From Halorussus salilacus (GTDB taxonomy: Archaea > Halobacteriota > Halobacteria > Halobacteriales > Haladaptataceae), in the NCBI RefSeq assembly GCF_024138125.1, contig NZ_CP099993.1:1488001-1552000 (forward strand): a stretch of DNA of 64,000 nt. The letters run 5' to 3'. The first letter of the stretch is position 1. The number at the start of each line of letters is the position of its first letter. The notes beneath the pieces are model-generated. The model searched no databases, was not told where the DNA came from, and saw nothing but the letters and a program-made list of their open reading frames with translations. The position numbers and the translations under genes are program-made. This document shows positions 1-8,807 of this stretch, piece after piece.

Positions 1-2
1 GC

Positions 3-1109
3 GACCACTGGATCGAGGGGACCTTCCCGACCGACCTCATCCCCGAGATGGGCGAGATGGGGTTCTACGCGCCCAACCTCGACGGGTACGGCCTGCCGAA
101 CGTCAGCGAGAAGGCCTACGGCCTGCTGATGCAGGAACTGGAAGCCGGTGACTCCGGCCTGCGCTCGATGGCGAGCGTTCAGGGCGCGCTCGTGATGTAC
201 CCCATCTACGCCTACGGCTCCGAGGCCCAGAAAGAGCGGTGGCTCCCCGGCCTCGGCACCGGCGAGCTCGTCGGCTGTTTCGGCCTCACCGAGCCCGAAC
301 ACGGCTCGAACCCTTCGGGGATGGAGACCTACGCGGAGAAGCGCGAGGCGCGGAGCGCCTCGGAACGGAGCGGTACCACCGCGGAGAAGGAGGGCGACGA
401 GTACGTCCTCAACGGCTCGAAGACGTGGATCACCAACTCCCCCATCTCGGACGTGGCGGTCGTGTGGGCCCGCGACCGCTCGGCCGAAGGGAATCCGGTC
501 CGGGGGTTCCTCGTCGAGACCGACAGGGACGGCGTCAGTACCAACAAGATAGACGAGAAGCTCTCGCTCCGGGCGTCCATCACGGGCGAGATCGGCCTGA
601 ACAACGTCTACGTCCCCGAGGACGCCGTCCTGCCGGGCGTCGAGGGGATGAAGGGCCCGCTGTCGTGTCTCACGCAGGCCCGCTACGGCATCGCGTGGGG
701 CGCGGTCGGCGCGGCCCGCGACGCCTTCGAGACCGCCCGCGAGTACGCCACCGAGCGCGACCAGTTCGGCGGCCCCATCGGACGCTTCCAGCTCCAGCAG
801 GAGAAGCTCGCGGAGATGGCGACCCAGATAACCACGAGCCAACTGCTCGCCCACCGACTCGCCGACCTCAAGGAGCGCGGGGACCTCCGACCGCAGCACG
901 TCTCGATGGCCAAGCGCAACAACGTCCGGATGGCCCGCGACCAGTCGCGCATCGCCCGCGAGATGCTCGGGGGCAACGGCATCACCGCCGACTACTCGCC
1001 GATGCGCCACATGGCGAACATGGAGACGGTGTACACCTACGAGGGCACCCACGACATCCACACGCTGATTCTGGGCGAGGACCTCACCGGAATCCCCGCC
1101 TACGAGTGA
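3..1109 (+). CDS. Acyl-CoA dehydrogenase, glutaryl-CoA dehydrogenase-like (5' truncated by window edge)
   Basis: FAD enzyme that oxidises an acyl-CoA at the alpha-beta bond, probably passing electrons to ETF. The frame is open to the first base, so the N-terminus lies outside. Family signatures are visible: GCFGLTEPEHGSNPSGM (flavin/substrate region), SKTWITNSP, the GQFGRPI-like stretch DQFGGPIGRFQLQQ, LGGNGI, and the C-terminal YEGTHDIHTLILG carrying the expected catalytic Glu in YEGT. The C-terminal ending is typical of glutaryl-CoA dehydrogenases, but substrate cannot be proved. Between the sequences YAEK and EGDEYVLNG there is a 16-codon insertion (positions 333-380) flanked by a 9-bp direct repeat; removing it restores a normal family sequence. 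Stop at 1107-1109. Confidence 0.93.
   Translation, partial: DHWIEGTFPTDLIPEMGEMGFYAPNLDGYGLPNVSEKAYGLLMQELEAGDSGLRSMASVQGALVMYPIYAYGSEAQKERWLPGLGTGELVGCFGLTEPEHGSNPSGMETYAEKREARSASERSGTTAEKEGDEYVLNGSKTWITNSPISDVAVVWARDRSAEGNPVRGFLVETDRDGVSTNKIDEKLSLRASITGEIGLNNVYVPEDAVLPGVEGMKGPLSCLTQARYGIAWGAVGAARDAFETAREYATERDQFGGPIGRFQLQQEKLAEMATQITTSQLLAHRLADLKERGDLRPQHVSMAKRNNVRMARDQSRIAREMLGGNGITADYSPMRHMANMETVYTYEGTHDIHTLILGEDLTGIPAYE
333..380 (+). repeat. 48-nt palindromic in-frame insertion in acyl-CoA dehydrogenase gene
   Basis: The 9-mer gcggagaag occurs at 333-341 and again at 381-389, exactly 48 nt apart. The intervening 39 nt hold the hairpin gaggcgc-gga-gcgcctc. It encodes REARSASERSGTTAEK, which interrupts an otherwise normal YAEK-EGDEY junction. 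The core matches the insertion at 43944-43991. Confidence 0.75.
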
Positions 1110-1189
1110 CCCGATAGGGTCCGAGTAAAGCGGGGATTCCGGTGAGCGACCGGAATCGCGGCGTGCGAGTGACCCGATAGAGTCCGAGT
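1087..1189 (+). repeat. Direct repeat (2 x ~40 bp, 63-bp offset) covering the end of the acyl-CoA dehydrogenase gene
   Basis: Positions 1087-1126 and 1150-1189 are near-identical, starting accggaatc and ending gatag(g/a)gtccgagt. The first copy contains the last codons and stop of the upstream gene, so the second is a non-coding duplicate of that 3' end. Confidence 0.7.
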
Positions 1190-1204
1190 GGGACCGCAAT
1201 CCCG

Positions 1205-1591
1205 TCAGCGACGAAGCCGACCGCTACGCACCAGTTTCCCGAACCACGCGCGGTGGTCGGCGACCCACCGGTACAGCGGGTCGCGGACGCGCTCGCTCGC
1301 CGGAATCCGGCGGAACGCGCGGGCCGCGAGCGCGACCGGCGAGTCGAGCCGAACGAGTATCTCCTCGGTCGCCTCGCCGCAGGAGTAGACGCCCTCGTCG
1401 GTCAGGAGGTGGGCGCACTCCCGGTAGCCGTCGGGAAGTCGAGCGCGCTCGGCGTCCGAGAGTTCCGAGAACCCCAGCACGTCGAACTCCCCGCGGCGGT
1501 CGGCGAACGCGACGCTCCACGCGCAGAAGCCGCAGTCGTCGTCGTAGACGATGACGGGCAGAGAGTCGGACTCGGGTTCGGAGTTCGACAC
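1205..1591 (-). CDS. DCC-family thiol-disulfide oxidoreductase (DUF393)
   Basis: 128 aa. Starts with GTG at 1591, giving VSNSEPESDSLPVIVYDDDC. The DDDCGFC motif near residue 15-20 is the family's signature Cys-x-x-Cys-like active site in a thioredoxin-like fold; WVADHRAWFGKLV near the end is also typical. The long open frame upstream is antisense to the neighbouring aldo/keto reductase and was excluded. Likely cytoplasmic redox protein; partner unknown. It lies 160 bp downstream of the aldo/keto reductase in the same direction, separated by a hairpin and a tandem repeat. Confidence 0.85.
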   Translation of the reverse strand: MSNSEPESDSLPVIVYDDDCGFCAWSVAFADRRGEFDVLGFSELSDAERARLPDGYRECAHLLTDEGVYSCGEATEEILVRLDSPVALAARAFRRIPASERVRDPLYRWVADHRAWFGKLVRSGRLRR

Positions 1592-1640
1592 GGGCGAGCA
1601 ATGGGTCCCCAGCCGATTAAATCGCGGGGGAATCGCGCGT

Positions 1641-1665
1641 CGAATCCGGCCGTCGGCCGGATTCG
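1641..1665. repeat. Perfect intergenic palindrome, 12-bp arms
   Basis: Arms cgaatccggccg and cggccggattcg separated by a single T. Lies between the aldo/keto reductase stop and the DCC gene start; it could end the upstream transcript, but no T-tract follows. Confidence 0.7.
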
Positions 1666-1680
1666 ACGCGGAGCTATCGG

Positions 1681-1744
1681 GTCCGGGCAGGGCGATGGGG
1701 TCCGGGCAGGGCGATGGGGTCCGGGCAGGGCGGTGGGGTCCGGA
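1681..1744. repeat. 19-bp tandem repeat, about 3.3 copies
   Basis: Unit gtccgggcagggcgatggg starts at 1681, 1700 and 1719 (one a-to-g change in the third), with a partial fourth at 1738. It sits just downstream of the aldo/keto reductase stop. No coding role is apparent. Confidence 0.85.
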
Positions 1745-1752
1745 CCACCCCG

Positions 1753-2544
1753 TCAGTTCCACGCCGCGCCGTCGGGGTCGACGAGGCGCTCGCGGTCCTC
1801 GATTGCGTCGATTCGCGCGACCTCCTCGGCGGTGAGGTCGGGCGCGTCGAGGTTCGCCCGGAGGTGCTCGCGGCCCGTGGCCTTCGGAATCGGGACGACG
1901 CCCTCGCGCTGGGAGAGCCACGCGAGGCTGACCGCCTCGGGCGTGGTGTCGTGGGTCTCGGCGACGTCGGCCAGCGCGTCCACGCGCCCGGCTTCGCCCT
2001 GCATCAGGGGCGCGTAGGCGACGAGGGTGATGTCGCGCTCGCGGCAGTAGTCGAGCAGGTCGTCCTGCGGAAGGAGGGGGTGGCACTCGACCTGATTCGC
2101 GACGATGGGCGCGTCGAGAATCTCGCGGGCCTCTTCGAGCAGTTCGACCGTGAAGTTGCTCACCCCGACGTGGCGGGTCACGCCCGCCTCGCGGAGGTCG
2201 TCGAAGGCCGGAAGCGTCTCCTCGGGGTCGTAGGCCCGCATCGGCCAGTGGACGTAGAAGAGGTCGACCGCTTCGACGCCGAGTCGGTCGAGGCTCTCGC
2301 GGGCGGTCGTCGCCACGTCGTCGGGCGCGAGGTTGGTCGGGTGGACCTTCGTGGCGAGGAACACGTCCTCGCGCGGGACCTCGCTGGTCGCGATGCCCTC
2401 GCCGACGGCCGCCTCGTTGTCGTACATCTGGGCCGTGTCGAGGTGTCGGTAGCCGAGTTCGAGCGCGGTCCGGACGCTCTCGGCGCACTGGTCGGGGTCG
2501 TCGTTCCCGGAGGTGCCGAGGCCGGGACTCGGGATGGTCGTCAT
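1753..2544 (-). CDS. Aldo/keto reductase (2,5-diketogluconate reductase-type)
   Basis: 263 aa, normal length for a TIM-barrel NAD(P)H-dependent carbonyl reductase. Catalytic tetrad elements are visible: Asp and Tyr in DTAQMYDNEAAVGEGI, Lys in FLATKVHPTNL, His in YVHWPM. The NADP-binding end IPKATGREHLRANLDA is present. Substrate unknown; haloarchaeal members probably reduce sugar or short aldehydes. Start ATG at 2544. It diverges from the acyl-CoA synthetase gene at 2725, the two sharing a 180-bp promoter region. Confidence 0.92.
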   Translation of the reverse strand: MTTIPSPGLGTSGNDDPDQCAESVRTALELGYRHLDTAQMYDNEAAVGEGIATSEVPREDVFLATKVHPTNLAPDDVATTARESLDRLGVEAVDLFYVHWPMRAYDPEETLPAFDDLREAGVTRHVGVSNFTVELLEEAREILDAPIVANQVECHPLLPQDDLLDYCRERDITLVAYAPLMQGEAGRVDALADVAETHDTTPEAVSLAWLSQREGVVPIPKATGREHLRANLDAPDLTAEEVARIDAIEDRERLVDPDGAAWN

Positions 2545-2689
2545 GGTCGTGACGTGTTCGGGCGGGCGGAAAAAGCTACGCGCGTCGGCAAGCGAAGCGG
2601 CGAGGGCGCGAGCGGGGAGGCCGGACGGATGTCGACTACGAACACGCCCCGTATAGAAGAACGGAAACCGGCATCACATGTGTCCGATA

Positions 2690-2704
2690 GCGGGATTTAT
2701 GCGC
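2690..2704 (+). promoter_or_regulatory. TATA-like element for the acyl-CoA synthetase gene
   Basis: gggatttat is centred about 28 bp before the ATG at 2725. This spacing predicts an almost leaderless transcript and supports that start over upstream in-frame codons. Confidence 0.5.
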
Positions 2705-2724
2705 CGGTCACGAGTGGGTGTCCC

Positions 2725-4842
2725 ATGGGAGATTCCGTACCACTCGACCCGCTGTTTTCGCCCGACTCCATCGCGGTCGTCGGCGCGAGTCCCGACTCGT
2801 TCTACTCGGCGAACCTCATCGACAACCTCCTCGACTACGGCTTCGACGGGGAGTTCTACCCGGTCAATCCCAGCAGGGACGAGGCGTGGGGACGGACGTG
2901 CTACGACTCCATCGAAGAGGTGCCCGAGACGGTCGACCTCGTCGTCGTGAGCGTTCCGCGCGAGTACGCCGTCGGCGTGGTCCGCGAGGCGGGCGAACTC
3001 GGCGTCCCGGCCGCGCTCGTCATCACCGCGGGGTTCGCCGAGGCCGACGAGGAAGGCGAGCGCCTCCAGTCGGAACTCGCGGCGGTCGCCGACGAGGAGG
3101 ACATCCGGGTCTGCGGACCCAACTGCATCGGACTGGCGAACGCGGTCGACAGCACCGTGCTGACGAGCACCTGCTCGCGACCGCCGGAACCGGGCTCCAT
3201 CGGACTGGTCAGCCAGTCGGGCGCGCTGGCGTTCACCACCTTCTTCGAGCGCGCGGCCGACGAGGACGTAGACTTCGCGTACCTCGCCTCGACCGGCAAC
3301 GAGGCCGACCTCACGGTGAGCGACTACGTCGAGTACATGGCCGACCAGCCCGAGGTCGAGGTCATCTGCGCGTACGTCGAGGGGCTGGCCGACCCCGACC
3401 GGTTCATGACGGTCGTCGACCGCGCGGTCCGAGAGGGGACCCCCGTGTTGACAATCAAGATCGGCCAGTCCGAGACCGCCGAGGCCGCGACGCTCTCGCA
3501 CACCGGGTCGCTGACCGGCGACGACGCCGCGTGGAACGGCGCGTTCGCCCAGACCGGCGTCGAGCGCGTCCCGGACATCCCCGACCTGCTGGGACGCGCG
3601 AGCGTCCATCAGGCGTTCGACCCGCCCGCGTCGAACCGGGTCGCAATCGCCTCGACGAGCGGCGGGCTGGCGAGCCTGCTCGCCGACATGGCGGCCGAGC
3701 GCGGCCTCGAACTCCCCGACATCGACGGCGAGACCGAGCGCGCGCTCGTCGAACACGACGACCTGCTCACCTTCGGCGAGATGCACAACCCCGCCGACAT
3801 CCGCGGCTACGGCGCCGACGTGTTGCCCGACATCGCCGAGGTGCTGTTCGCCGACGACAGCTTCGACGCCTACGTCTTCGCGCTCGGACTGTCGGCGGTC
3901 GACGAGCGGGCCGACCGCATCGTCCCCGACGTGCTGGAGGTCGCCGAGGGGACCGACGACCCGGTGGTGTTCCTGTGGACCGGCCGCAAGGAGCCCGACG
4001 AACCGACCGACGGCCTCCCCTACGAGCGCGTCCGGGAGGAGATTCCGCTGTTCTACGACCCCGAGCGCTGCATGGACGCGCTCGCCTCGCTCGTGGACTT
4101 CGGCGAGGTCAGAGACCGGGTGAGCGAAAAGCCCTCGCGCTCGGAACTCCGGTCGCGGACTCGCGTCGAGGAGCCGCCGGAACTTCCCCCGGGCGGGGTG
4201 CTGGGCTGGTCGGACGCCGAGTCGCTGCTCGACGAGTACGGCATCGAACCGGTCGAGACCCGACTCGCGACCGACGCCGACGAGGCGGCGGCCATCGCCG
4301 CCGAGGTCGGCTTCCCGGTCGCGATGAAGGTCGATTCGCCCGACCTGCCCCACCGGACCGAGGCGGGTGCGGTCGAGACGGGCATCGACGGGGAGGCGGC
4401 CGCCCGCGAGGCGTTCGAGCGAATCGTCGGGAACGCCCGCGAGTACGCGCCGGACGCCGCAATCGCGGGCGTCCTCGTCCAAGAGCAGGTCGAGGGCGGC
4501 GTCGAGGCGCTGGTCGGGGCCTCGACCGACGAGGTGTTCGGGCCGCTCGTGACCGTCGCGCCGGGCGGGACGCTGGTCGAACTGCTCGACGACCGCGCGG
4601 TCCGAGTTCCCCCGATATCCGGCGACGACGCACGGGAGGCCGTCGAGGCGACGAAGCTCGCGGCGCTCCTCGCGGAGCGCCGCGACGGCCCGCCCATCCC
4701 CGTCGAGCCGCTGGCCGACCTCCTCGAACGCGTCGGCGACCTCGTGGTCGAGAACCCCGAGGTGCGGGAGGTCGACCTCAACCCCGTCATCGTCCGGGAG
4801 GACGGCGCGGCCGTCGTTGACGTGCTCGTCAGGACCGAGTAG
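2725..4842 (+). CDS. acd: ADP-forming acetate/acyl-CoA ligase (fused alpha-beta)
   Basis: 705 aa. Converts acyl-CoA + ADP + Pi to acid + ATP + CoA, or the reverse. Domains in order: CoA-binding Rossmann fold from about residue 10 (IAVVGASPDSFYSANLI), succinyl-CoA synthetase-like domains with CGPNCIG and SQSGAL, the phosphohistidine segment TLSHTGSLTGDDAAW, then a C-terminal ATP-grasp domain (FPVAMKVDSPDLPHRTEAGAV). The alpha-beta fusion is the usual haloarchaeal arrangement. The ATG at 2725 is preferred because the protein then starts directly at the CoA-binding domain and a TATA-like box lies 28 bp upstream; the longer open frame is antisense to the aldo/keto reductase. Confidence 0.92.
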   Translation: MGDSVPLDPLFSPDSIAVVGASPDSFYSANLIDNLLDYGFDGEFYPVNPSRDEAWGRTCYDSIEEVPETVDLVVVSVPREYAVGVVREAGELGVPAALVITAGFAEADEEGERLQSELAAVADEEDIRVCGPNCIGLANAVDSTVLTSTCSRPPEPGSIGLVSQSGALAFTTFFERAADEDVDFAYLASTGNEADLTVSDYVEYMADQPEVEVICAYVEGLADPDRFMTVVDRAVREGTPVLTIKIGQSETAEAATLSHTGSLTGDDAAWNGAFAQTGVERVPDIPDLLGRASVHQAFDPPASNRVAIASTSGGLASLLADMAAERGLELPDIDGETERALVEHDDLLTFGEMHNPADIRGYGADVLPDIAEVLFADDSFDAYVFALGLSAVDERADRIVPDVLEVAEGTDDPVVFLWTGRKEPDEPTDGLPYERVREEIPLFYDPERCMDALASLVDFGEVRDRVSEKPSRSELRSRTRVEEPPELPPGGVLGWSDAESLLDEYGIEPVETRLATDADEAAAIAAEVGFPVAMKVDSPDLPHRTEAGAVETGIDGEAAAREAFERIVGNAREYAPDAAIAGVLVQEQVEGGVEALVGASTDEVFGPLVTVAPGGTLVELLDDRAVRVPPISGDDAREAVEATKLAALLAERRDGPPIPVEPLADLLERVGDLVVENPEVREVDLNPVIVREDGAAVVDVLVRTE

Positions 4843-4857
4843 CGGGCGTCCCGCTCG

Positions 4858-4887
4858 GCGGCGGTCGGCGGAACCGCCGACCGCCGC
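4858..4887. terminator. Perfect hairpin between convergent genes
   Basis: 14-bp arms (gcggcggtcggcgg and its complement) with a 2-nt loop, 15 bp after the acd stop and facing the convergent CoA-lyase gene. Position suits a bidirectional terminator; no clear T-tract. Confidence 0.4.
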
Positions 4888-4990
4888 GTCGGGCGTCGGG
4901 AAGAACGACGGGTGAGGAAAAATTAGGGGTGGGAAAAAGCGGTGGGAAGAAGGGGTGGGAAAAAGCGGAAACCGAAAGCGAGTACCGCGG

Positions 4991-5851
4991 TCAGTGGTCG
5001 CTCTCGATGCGCTCGGCGACCGCCACCACGTCGCGATACCGGTCGACGGTGGCGGTGTCGAGGAACACCCCCTCGACCAGCAGCGAGTCGGAGTCGGAGT
5101 CGTCGAACGCCCGGACCAGCCGTCGCGCCTGGGCGACGCGCTCGTCGCTCGGCGTGAACACCTCGTTGATGGTCGCGAGCTGTCCCGGGTGGATGGCGCT
5201 CATCCCCGCGTAGCCGAGTTCCCGGGCGCTCTCGGCGCGCTCGCGCAGTCCCTCCTCGTCGTCGACGTCGAGGTGGGGCGAGGCGAACGCGTCGAGGCCC
5301 CCGAGCGCGGCACAGCCGCGGATGCGGTGTTCGAGGAACTCCCGGACCCGCGCGGAGATGTCGGGCGCGCCGATCTCCCGGCAGTAGTCGGCGATGCCGA
5401 ACGACATGCCGACCACCTCCGGAGCGTCCTCGACGCGCCGAGCGATGTCGTCGGCCGCGAACACGCCCGCTGGCGACTCGAACCCGAGCCGAACCGCGGG
5501 CGGGTCGTCGGTCGCGTCGTCGAGCGCTCCGAGGAGCGTCTCGACTCCCTCGACCGACTCGACCATCGGAACCGCGACCGCGTCGACGCCCGCGGCCACC
5601 GCGGCGTCTACGTCCTCGCGCCAGTGGTCGGTGCCGACCGCGTTGATTCGCGTCCCGACCTCTGTGGCTCCGAAATCGACCTCGTCGAGGACCGCCACGA
5701 GGTTCTCGCGCGCGAGGCCCTTCCTGTCGGGCGCGACCGCGTCTTCGAGGTCGAACGTGAGCGCGTCGGCGTCGGTGTCGGCGGCCTTCTCCATCATCGA
5801 GCGCTGGTCGGCGGGCGTGAACAGCGCCGACCGTCGGACGGTGGTCGTCAT
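4991..5851 (-). CDS. HpcH/HpaI / citrate-lyase-beta-like CoA-ester lyase
   Basis: 286 aa, TIM-barrel aldolase-type family that cleaves or makes beta-hydroxyacyl-CoA esters such as malyl-CoA or citramalyl-CoA. Visible family features: RRSALFTPADQRSMMEKA at the N-terminus, LTFDLEDAVAPDRKG with metal/substrate acidic residues, RINAVGTDHW, VPMVESVEGV, GMSFGIADYC and AIHPGQL near the end. The ATG at 5851 overlaps the stop of the upstream ATPase gene by 4 nt (ATGA), so it is translationally coupled as the last gene of the ABC-transporter operon. That suggests the transported solute feeds CoA-ester metabolism, but the substrate is not identified. Confidence 0.9.
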   Translation of the reverse strand: MTTTVRRSALFTPADQRSMMEKAADTDADALTFDLEDAVAPDRKGLARENLVAVLDEVDFGATEVGTRINAVGTDHWREDVDAAVAAGVDAVAVPMVESVEGVETLLGALDDATDDPPAVRLGFESPAGVFAADDIARRVEDAPEVVGMSFGIADYCREIGAPDISARVREFLEHRIRGCAALGGLDAFASPHLDVDDEEGLRERAESARELGYAGMSAIHPGQLATINEVFTPSDERVAQARRLVRAFDDSDSDSLLVEGVFLDTATVDRYRDVVAVAERIESDH

Positions 5852-7896
5852 CGGTACTCCGCGAGCACCTCCTCGTCGACCTCGTCGACCGGGAAGTAGC
5901 AGGCCGCGCTGTGGTCGCCCCCGTCGACCGATTCCAGTTCGGGGTCGGCCGACAGACACTCCTCGCGTGCCTTCGGACACCGCGGGGCGAAGTTACACCC
6001 GTCGGGCAGGTCGACCGGACTCGGGGGCTCGCCGGGGAGCAACACCCGGGTGCGCTCGACCCGCGGGTCGGTCTTGGGCGACGCCGACAGCAGCGACGCG
6101 ACGTAGGGGTGTTTCGGCCCGGCGATGACCTCCCGGGTCGGTCCCTGCTCGACGATCTGCCCGAGGTACATTATCGCCAGCTTGTCGGCGATCTGGGTGA
6201 GGCTGGCGAGGTCGTGGGAGATGTACATCACCCCGAGGTCGCGCTCGTCGGCGAGCCGTCGCAGGATGTTGAGTATCGACGCCTTCAGCGAGACGTCGAG
6301 CATCGACGCGGGCTCGTCGCAGATGAGCAGTTCGGGCTCGACCACGAGCGCCCGGGCGATGGCGACCCGCTGGCGCTCCCCGCCGCTCAGCTGGTGGGGG
6401 TAGTTGTCGAGGTACTGCTCGGGGGGGTTGAGTCCGACGTCTTCGAGCGTCCTGTCGACCTGCTCGTCGATGCGCTCGGCCGACCATCCCTGTATCTTCA
6501 GGGGTTCGCTCACGATGGACCGGACCTTCTGGCGCGGGTTCAGCGAGTCGAACGGGTCCTGGAAGATGAACTGGAGCTTCGACCGGAACTCCTTGGGGTC
6601 CTCGTCGAGGTACTCGTCGACCGGCCGCCCCTTGAACGATATCTCGCCGTCTGTCCGGGAGTTGAGCAACGCGACGGTCTCCGCGAGGGTCGACTTGCCA
6701 CAGCCGCTCTCGCCCGCGATGCCGAGGATTTCGGACTCGCGAATCTCCAAAGACACGTCCTGGACCGCCTTGACGTAGCTGGGCTCCTTCCCGCTGAGTT
6801 GGTCGAGCAGCGGCTGGGACTGCTCGTACCACTTCGAGAGGCCCTTGGTCTCCAGTATCGTCTCGCCCAGTTCCCGCGAGTCGCGTTCCTCGACCGACAG
6901 CCCCCACGTCTCGGGGTCGGCCGCCGCCGAGCGCATCTCGGCGGCGGCGTCGGCGTGGTGACACGCCGTGTGGCTCTCGCCGACCTCGACGAGGTCGGGA
7001 TGGCTCTGCTGGCACGCCTCGGTCGCGAACGGACACCGCCCCGCGAACACGCACGAGGCGGGGTCGTCGTCGAGGACCGGCGACGACCCCGGAATCGTGA
7101 TGGCGTACTCGTCGAGCTTCTCGATGTCGGGAAACGAGTTCTTCAGCCCCATCGTGTAGGGGTTCGACGGTTCGGCGAGCACCTCGTCGGTGGGGCCCTG
7201 CTCCATCACCTTGCCGCCGTAGAGGACCGATATCTCGTCACTGGTCTCGGCCACGACGCCGATCTCGTGGGTGATGAGGAGCAGGGAGCTGTCGACCTGC
7301 TCCTGAATCTCGAGCATCTTGTCGATGATCTTGTCCTGAACGATGACGTCGAGGCCGGTCGTCGGCTCGTCGGCGATGATGAGGTCGGGTTCGAGCGCGA
7401 GCGCCATCGCGATGGTCACCCGCTGGCGCATCCCGCCCGAGAACTGGTGGGGGTAGTCGTCGATGCGGTCGGTCTCCAGCCCGACCATCTCGAAGACCTC
7501 CCGCGTTCGGTCGCGGGCCTGAGACTTCGAGACGTCGCGGTGTTTCCGGATGGCCTGCACGATCTGGGCCCCGACCGACATCACGGGGTCGAGCGAGTCC
7601 ATGGCGCTCTGGGGGATGTAGGCGATCTCCTCCCAGCGGAGCTGTCGGTACTCCTCGTCCGAGAGTTCGAGGAGGTTCTCGCCCTTGAACCGTATCTCGC
7701 CGCGCTCGATTCTGGCGTTGTCGTCCAACAGTCCGAGGACCGACAGCGCCAGCGTGGACTTGCCACAGCCGCTCTCGCCGACCAGCCCGTAGTTGATTCC
7801 GGCGTCCATCGAGAGCGAGACGTCGTTGACCGCGTGGACCGCACTGTCCTCCGTTTCGTACGTGATCTTCAGATCCTCGATTTCCAGTAGCGTCAT
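5848..7896 (-). CDS. Fused dipeptide/oligopeptide-type ABC transporter ATPase (DppD-DppF fusion)
   Basis: 682 aa, twice the usual ATPase length. Two complete nucleotide-binding domains: first with Walker A GESGCGKST at about 40-48, signature QFSGGMRQRV and DEPTTGLDVIVQ; second with another GESGCGKST, signature HQLSGGERQRVAIARAL and DEPASMLDVSLKA. Each half ends with the Cys-rich oligopeptide-type tail (CVFAGRCPFATEAC and CNFAPRCPKAREEC) that may hold an Fe-S cluster. Powers import through the two permeases encoded upstream. ATG at 7896 overlaps the permease stop by 4 nt; its own stop overlaps the CoA-lyase start. Confidence 0.95.
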   Translation of the reverse strand: MTLLEIEDLKITYETEDSAVHAVNDVSLSMDAGINYGLVGESGCGKSTLALSVLGLLDDNARIERGEIRFKGENLLELSDEEYRQLRWEEIAYIPQSAMDSLDPVMSVGAQIVQAIRKHRDVSKSQARDRTREVFEMVGLETDRIDDYPHQFSGGMRQRVTIAMALALEPDLIIADEPTTGLDVIVQDKIIDKMLEIQEQVDSSLLLITHEIGVVAETSDEISVLYGGKVMEQGPTDEVLAEPSNPYTMGLKNSFPDIEKLDEYAITIPGSSPVLDDDPASCVFAGRCPFATEACQQSHPDLVEVGESHTACHHADAAAEMRSAAADPETWGLSVEERDSRELGETILETKGLSKWYEQSQPLLDQLSGKEPSYVKAVQDVSLEIRESEILGIAGESGCGKSTLAETVALLNSRTDGEISFKGRPVDEYLDEDPKEFRSKLQFIFQDPFDSLNPRQKVRSIVSEPLKIQGWSAERIDEQVDRTLEDVGLNPPEQYLDNYPHQLSGGERQRVAIARALVVEPELLICDEPASMLDVSLKASILNILRRLADERDLGVMYISHDLASLTQIADKLAIMYLGQIVEQGPTREVIAGPKHPYVASLLSASPKTDPRVERTRVLLPGEPPSPVDLPDGCNFAPRCPKAREECLSADPELESVDGGDHSAACYFPVDEVDEEVLAEYR

Positions 7897-8807
7897 TGAT
7901 CGCCCTCCGTCTGAATCTCGGGGTTGATTATCTCTTCGAGCGACCGGCCCACCAGGAACACCGACGTCGTGATGGCCGAGATACCGATGGCGGGCGGCAG
8001 GACCCACCACCACGCGTCACGCATGTCACCCGACTCGAACACCTCCTGAAGCATCGTGCCCCAGCTCGTGGTCGTCGGGTCGCCGAATCCGAGGAACGAC
8101 AGCGACGCCTCGACAGCGATGGACCACGAGACCGCGTAGGCGGTGTACAGGAAGCCGACCGCCAGCACGTTCGGCGCGACGTGGTAGAACATCGTCCGGA
8201 GGTGGCCCGCGCCGCTGGCGCGGGCCGACCGCACGAACGTCCGGTTCTTCACCGACATGACCTCCGACCGGATGACCCTCGCGGGCATCTTCCAGAGGAA
8301 CGTCACGAGCACCAGCACGATTATCGGGGTGCTCGGCTGGACGAACGTCAACACGAGCAACGCCATCGGCAACAGCGGGAGCGCGAACGTCAGGTCGGTC
8401 AGCCGCATCAACACCTCGTCGACCCGGCCGCCGAAGTAGCCGCTCACCAGCCCCACGAGGAAGCCGACGATTCCGGTCCCGATACCGCCGAACAGGCCGA
8501 CGAGGAACGTCGGCCGCGCGCCCGCGAGGAACTGGCTGAACACGTCCTTGCCGAACGCGGTGGTCCCCATGAACGCCTCCTCGCTGGGTGCCTCGGTCCG
8601 GAGCGGCTGATTGTCCTCGCCCCGGAGCGTGTCCCTGATGGGGTCGTGGGGAGCGAGGGCCGGTCCTAGGATGCCCAGCGTCACGAACAGCACGATGACG
8701 ACGAGTCCGGCCGCCGCCCACCGGTCCTTGACGATGACGCCGAGGACGTTTTTTGCCTTCCCGCCGAGTTCGCTGACCCGCTCGGTCGAGAGCGATTCGA
8801 CGCTCAT
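7893..8807 (-). CDS. ABC transporter permease, DppC-like
   Basis: 304 aa inner membrane subunit of a peptide/nickel-type importer. An N-terminal membrane helix (AAAGLVVIVLFVTLGILGPA) and further helices precede the ATPase-coupling EAA-type loop around SARASGAGHLRTMFYHVAPN. It overlaps the downstream ATPase by 4 nt and the upstream permease by 1 nt, so it is co-translated with both. Confidence 0.93.
   Translation of the reverse strand: MSVESLSTERVSELGGKAKNVLGVIVKDRWAAAGLVVIVLFVTLGILGPALAPHDPIRDTLRGEDNQPLRTEAPSEEAFMGTTAFGKDVFSQFLAGARPTFLVGLFGGIGTGIVGFLVGLVSGYFGGRVDEVLMRLTDLTFALPLLPMALLVLTFVQPSTPIIVLVLVTFLWKMPARVIRSEVMSVKNRTFVRSARASGAGHLRTMFYHVAPNVLAVGFLYTAYAVSWSIAVEASLSFLGFGDPTTTSWGTMLQEVFESGDMRDAWWWVLPPAIGISAITTSVFLVGRSLEEIINPEIQTEGDQ

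Noticed and set aside
5911-7890. 659-codon open frame on the + strand opposite the ABC ATPase
   Set aside because: Arg/Asp/Val-rich antisense shadow caused by GC-rich third positions; the minus-strand ATPase has clear motifs.
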